NCBI GenBank assembly: GCA_029983575.1
Contig: JASBZE010000008.1
Coordinates: forward strand, 1 to 34,736
Origin: Peptostreptococcaceae bacterium
Lineage (GTDB): Bacteria > Bacillota > Clostridia > Peptostreptococcales > Peptostreptococcaceae
Direction: 5' to 3'
Length of the DNA: 34,736 bases
Under the pieces are notes generated by a model, which saw nothing but the letters and a program-made list of their open reading frames with translations, was not told the origin of the DNA and did not search any database. A program made the position numbers and the translations under genes. Of this stretch, positions 33,661 through 34,736 are shown piece by piece (the first letter of the stretch is position 1; each line of letters starts with the position of its first letter).

Positions 33661-34539
33661 TTAGTAATATATCGTACAATCATAATTACCAGTTCCTGAC
33701 GATATTGTCATTCCATTAACCAACCTAGAATAAGAGTAATAAGAATTTTCATTAGGATAAATAGGATCTATACACTGTAAACTTCTAGCGTTTAAATTAT
33801 AACCTGAACAAACAATTGCATGACCATTTGTACTACTCCATAAAATAGTAAGTATAAATGGCTTATTTGCGTCTATTTTATCTATTACTTTTTCATAAGA
33901 AAAAGGAGAGTTTTGTATATATGATACTTTACTATTTCTAGATGCATAGTCCACTGATCTTCTGATTTCATCATTCGTTCCCCCTTCATCTATAGAACTA
34001 GAACCCTTGATATACTCTACTATATCACTCTGTGTTCTATAATTATTAACCTCATATCCTCCTACCATTTCTGAACAAGCAGCCCAACACCAATTATCTT
34101 TCGATTGCCTAGTTCTATTAACCGGTAATTCTGTTATATATAATGAACCTCCTGAATTAAAAACATGTTTCTTCCCATTCTTGTAAAGAGTTCCTGTTCT
34201 CATTTGTCCTTCGGTACCTTCACCATTTTGGTTAAAATAGTACCATTTATCCTCTATTTTTTTCCAACCGACAACCATCCATCCACTTTCATCAAAATAG
34301 TACCAGTATCCACTTATTTTTTCCCAATTATTTTTTGTATAACTGCCGTCACTGTGTCTATACCACCATTTTCCATTATTTGACTTTATCCACTTACCAT
34401 CATTAGAACTTTTAGAATAAGTTGTTATTTCATTTGGAGAAGCGTCGGCAATATACTTGCTATTATCAAACAGGATAAAGTTAGCACAAAGTACTAACGA
34501 CAAAAAAAAGCTTACGATCATTTTTTTCCTAAAAATCAT
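33661..34539 (-). CDS. Secreted papain-like cysteine protease with cell-wall-binding repeats
   Basis: 292 residues. The signal peptide (MIFRKKMIVSFFLSLVLCANF...) is followed by three choline-binding-type repeats (about 47-110; GYWYYFDESGWMVVGWKKIEDKWYYFNQNG), then a papain-fold domain from about 135. The active site is visible: Q145 and nucleophile C151 in RQSKDNWCWAACSEM, H240 in GHAIVCSGY and D258 in IDPIYPN. The WCWAA type is that of AvrRpt2 / C39-like secreted proteases. There is no separate propeptide, so either the repeats or a neighbour must restrain it. The ATG at 34539 has the best spacing from GAGGTG; a GTG and an ATG lie just upstream in frame. Confidence 0.85.
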   Translation of the reverse strand: MIFRKKMIVSFFLSLVLCANFILFDNSKYIADASPNEITTYSKSSNDGKWIKSNNGKWWYRHSDGSYTKNNWEKISGYWYYFDESGWMVVGWKKIEDKWYYFNQNGEGTEGQMRTGTLYKNGKKHVFNSGGSLYITELPVNRTRQSKDNWCWAACSEMVGGYEVNNYRTQSDIVEYIKGSSSIDEGGTNDEIRRSVDYASRNSKVSYIQNSPFSYEKVIDKIDANKPFILTILWSSTNGHAIVCSGYNLNARSLQCIDPIYPNENSYYSYSRLVNGMTISSGTGNYDCTIYY

Positions 34540-34590
34540 TAACATCACCTCTTTTTAATAATTATACATTTAACATTTTTTTATTAAACT

Positions 34591-34614
34591 CTATAAATGA
34601 ACTATCACAATCAA
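34591..34614 (-). other. Possible 7-codon leader frame upstream of the protease
   Basis: TTG start, residues MIVIVHL, stop TAG, preceded by AAGGAAGTGAT. Short enough to be chance; noted because it has a ribosome site and lies within the predicted mRNA leader. Confidence 0.2.
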
Positions 34615-34678
34615 ATCACTTCCTTTCATATTTTTAAAATAACAATTGATATAATTTTTTATTTATCAATTTGCCTTA

Positions 34679-34707
34679 AGTATACTCCAGTACTATTTTT
34701 CTGTCAA
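34679..34707 (-). promoter_or_regulatory. Promoter of the secreted-protease operon
   Basis: Minus-strand consensus -35 TTGACA (34702-34707), exact 17-base spacer, -10 TATACT (34679-34684). The leader of about 130 bases contains an AATTGAT/ATCAATT hairpin. One of the best promoters in the window. Confidence 0.8.
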
Positions 34708-34736
34708 CAGCGTTTTAATAGATTTTTTCTATTTCT

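Overview
The window looks like chromosome from a low-GC, anaerobic Gram-positive bacterium of the Clostridia (Peptostreptococcaceae or a related family). The reasons are the AT-rich sequence, strong AGGAGG-type ribosome binding sites with some GTG and TTG starts, TTGACA/TATAAT promoters, FMN-riboswitch and PyrR-type control, and secreted proteins with CWB2 or choline-binding-type cell-wall repeats. The genus cannot be fixed from sequence alone. I see no rRNA, tRNA, insertion sequence, prophage or CRISPR array. Nearly all genes are on the minus strand; only ferritin, an AEC-family transporter and hpt are on the plus strand.

Layout. 1-4.4 kb: a minus-strand operon of a precorrin-2 dehydrogenase-like protein, PcrA helicase and an M18 aminopeptidase. 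4.4-5.7 kb: a secreted CWB2-repeat protein whose start region is frame-offset. 6-8.3 kb: the ruvC-ruvA-ruvB Holliday junction operon. 8.5-9.5 kb: a secreted 3D-domain cell-wall enzyme, flanked by structured RNA downstream and a repeat-rich regulatory region upstream. 9.8-11.7 kb: a cation diffusion facilitator divergent from ferritin, suggesting metal homeostasis. 11.8-16.6 kb: a MATE exporter, then lon-engB. 16.7-18.5 kb: AEC transporter and hpt. 18.5-22.8 kb: the riboflavin operon ribD-ribE-ribBA-ribH behind an FMN riboswitch with two consecutive terminator hairpins. 22.8-26.3 kb: a five-gene ABC export or immunity-type operon (three membrane proteins, an ATPase, an anchored protein). 26.5-31.9 kb: a compact pyrimidine operon pyrF-carA-carB behind a PyrR-type attenuator. 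32.1-34.7 kb: a three-gene operon of secreted proteins led by a papain-like cysteine protease with cell-wall-binding repeats.

The core genes are ordinary housekeeping genes. The less ordinary material is the secreted-protease operon, the ABC operon, the frame-offset start of the CWB2 protein, and a recurring habit of intergenic regions to carry short imperfect tandem repeats with periods of about 20-34 bp (seen at 3.7, 9.57, 11.7, 13.3, 16.6, 19.05 and 20.45 kb). All identifications come from reading translated motifs by eye; no database search or folding program was run.
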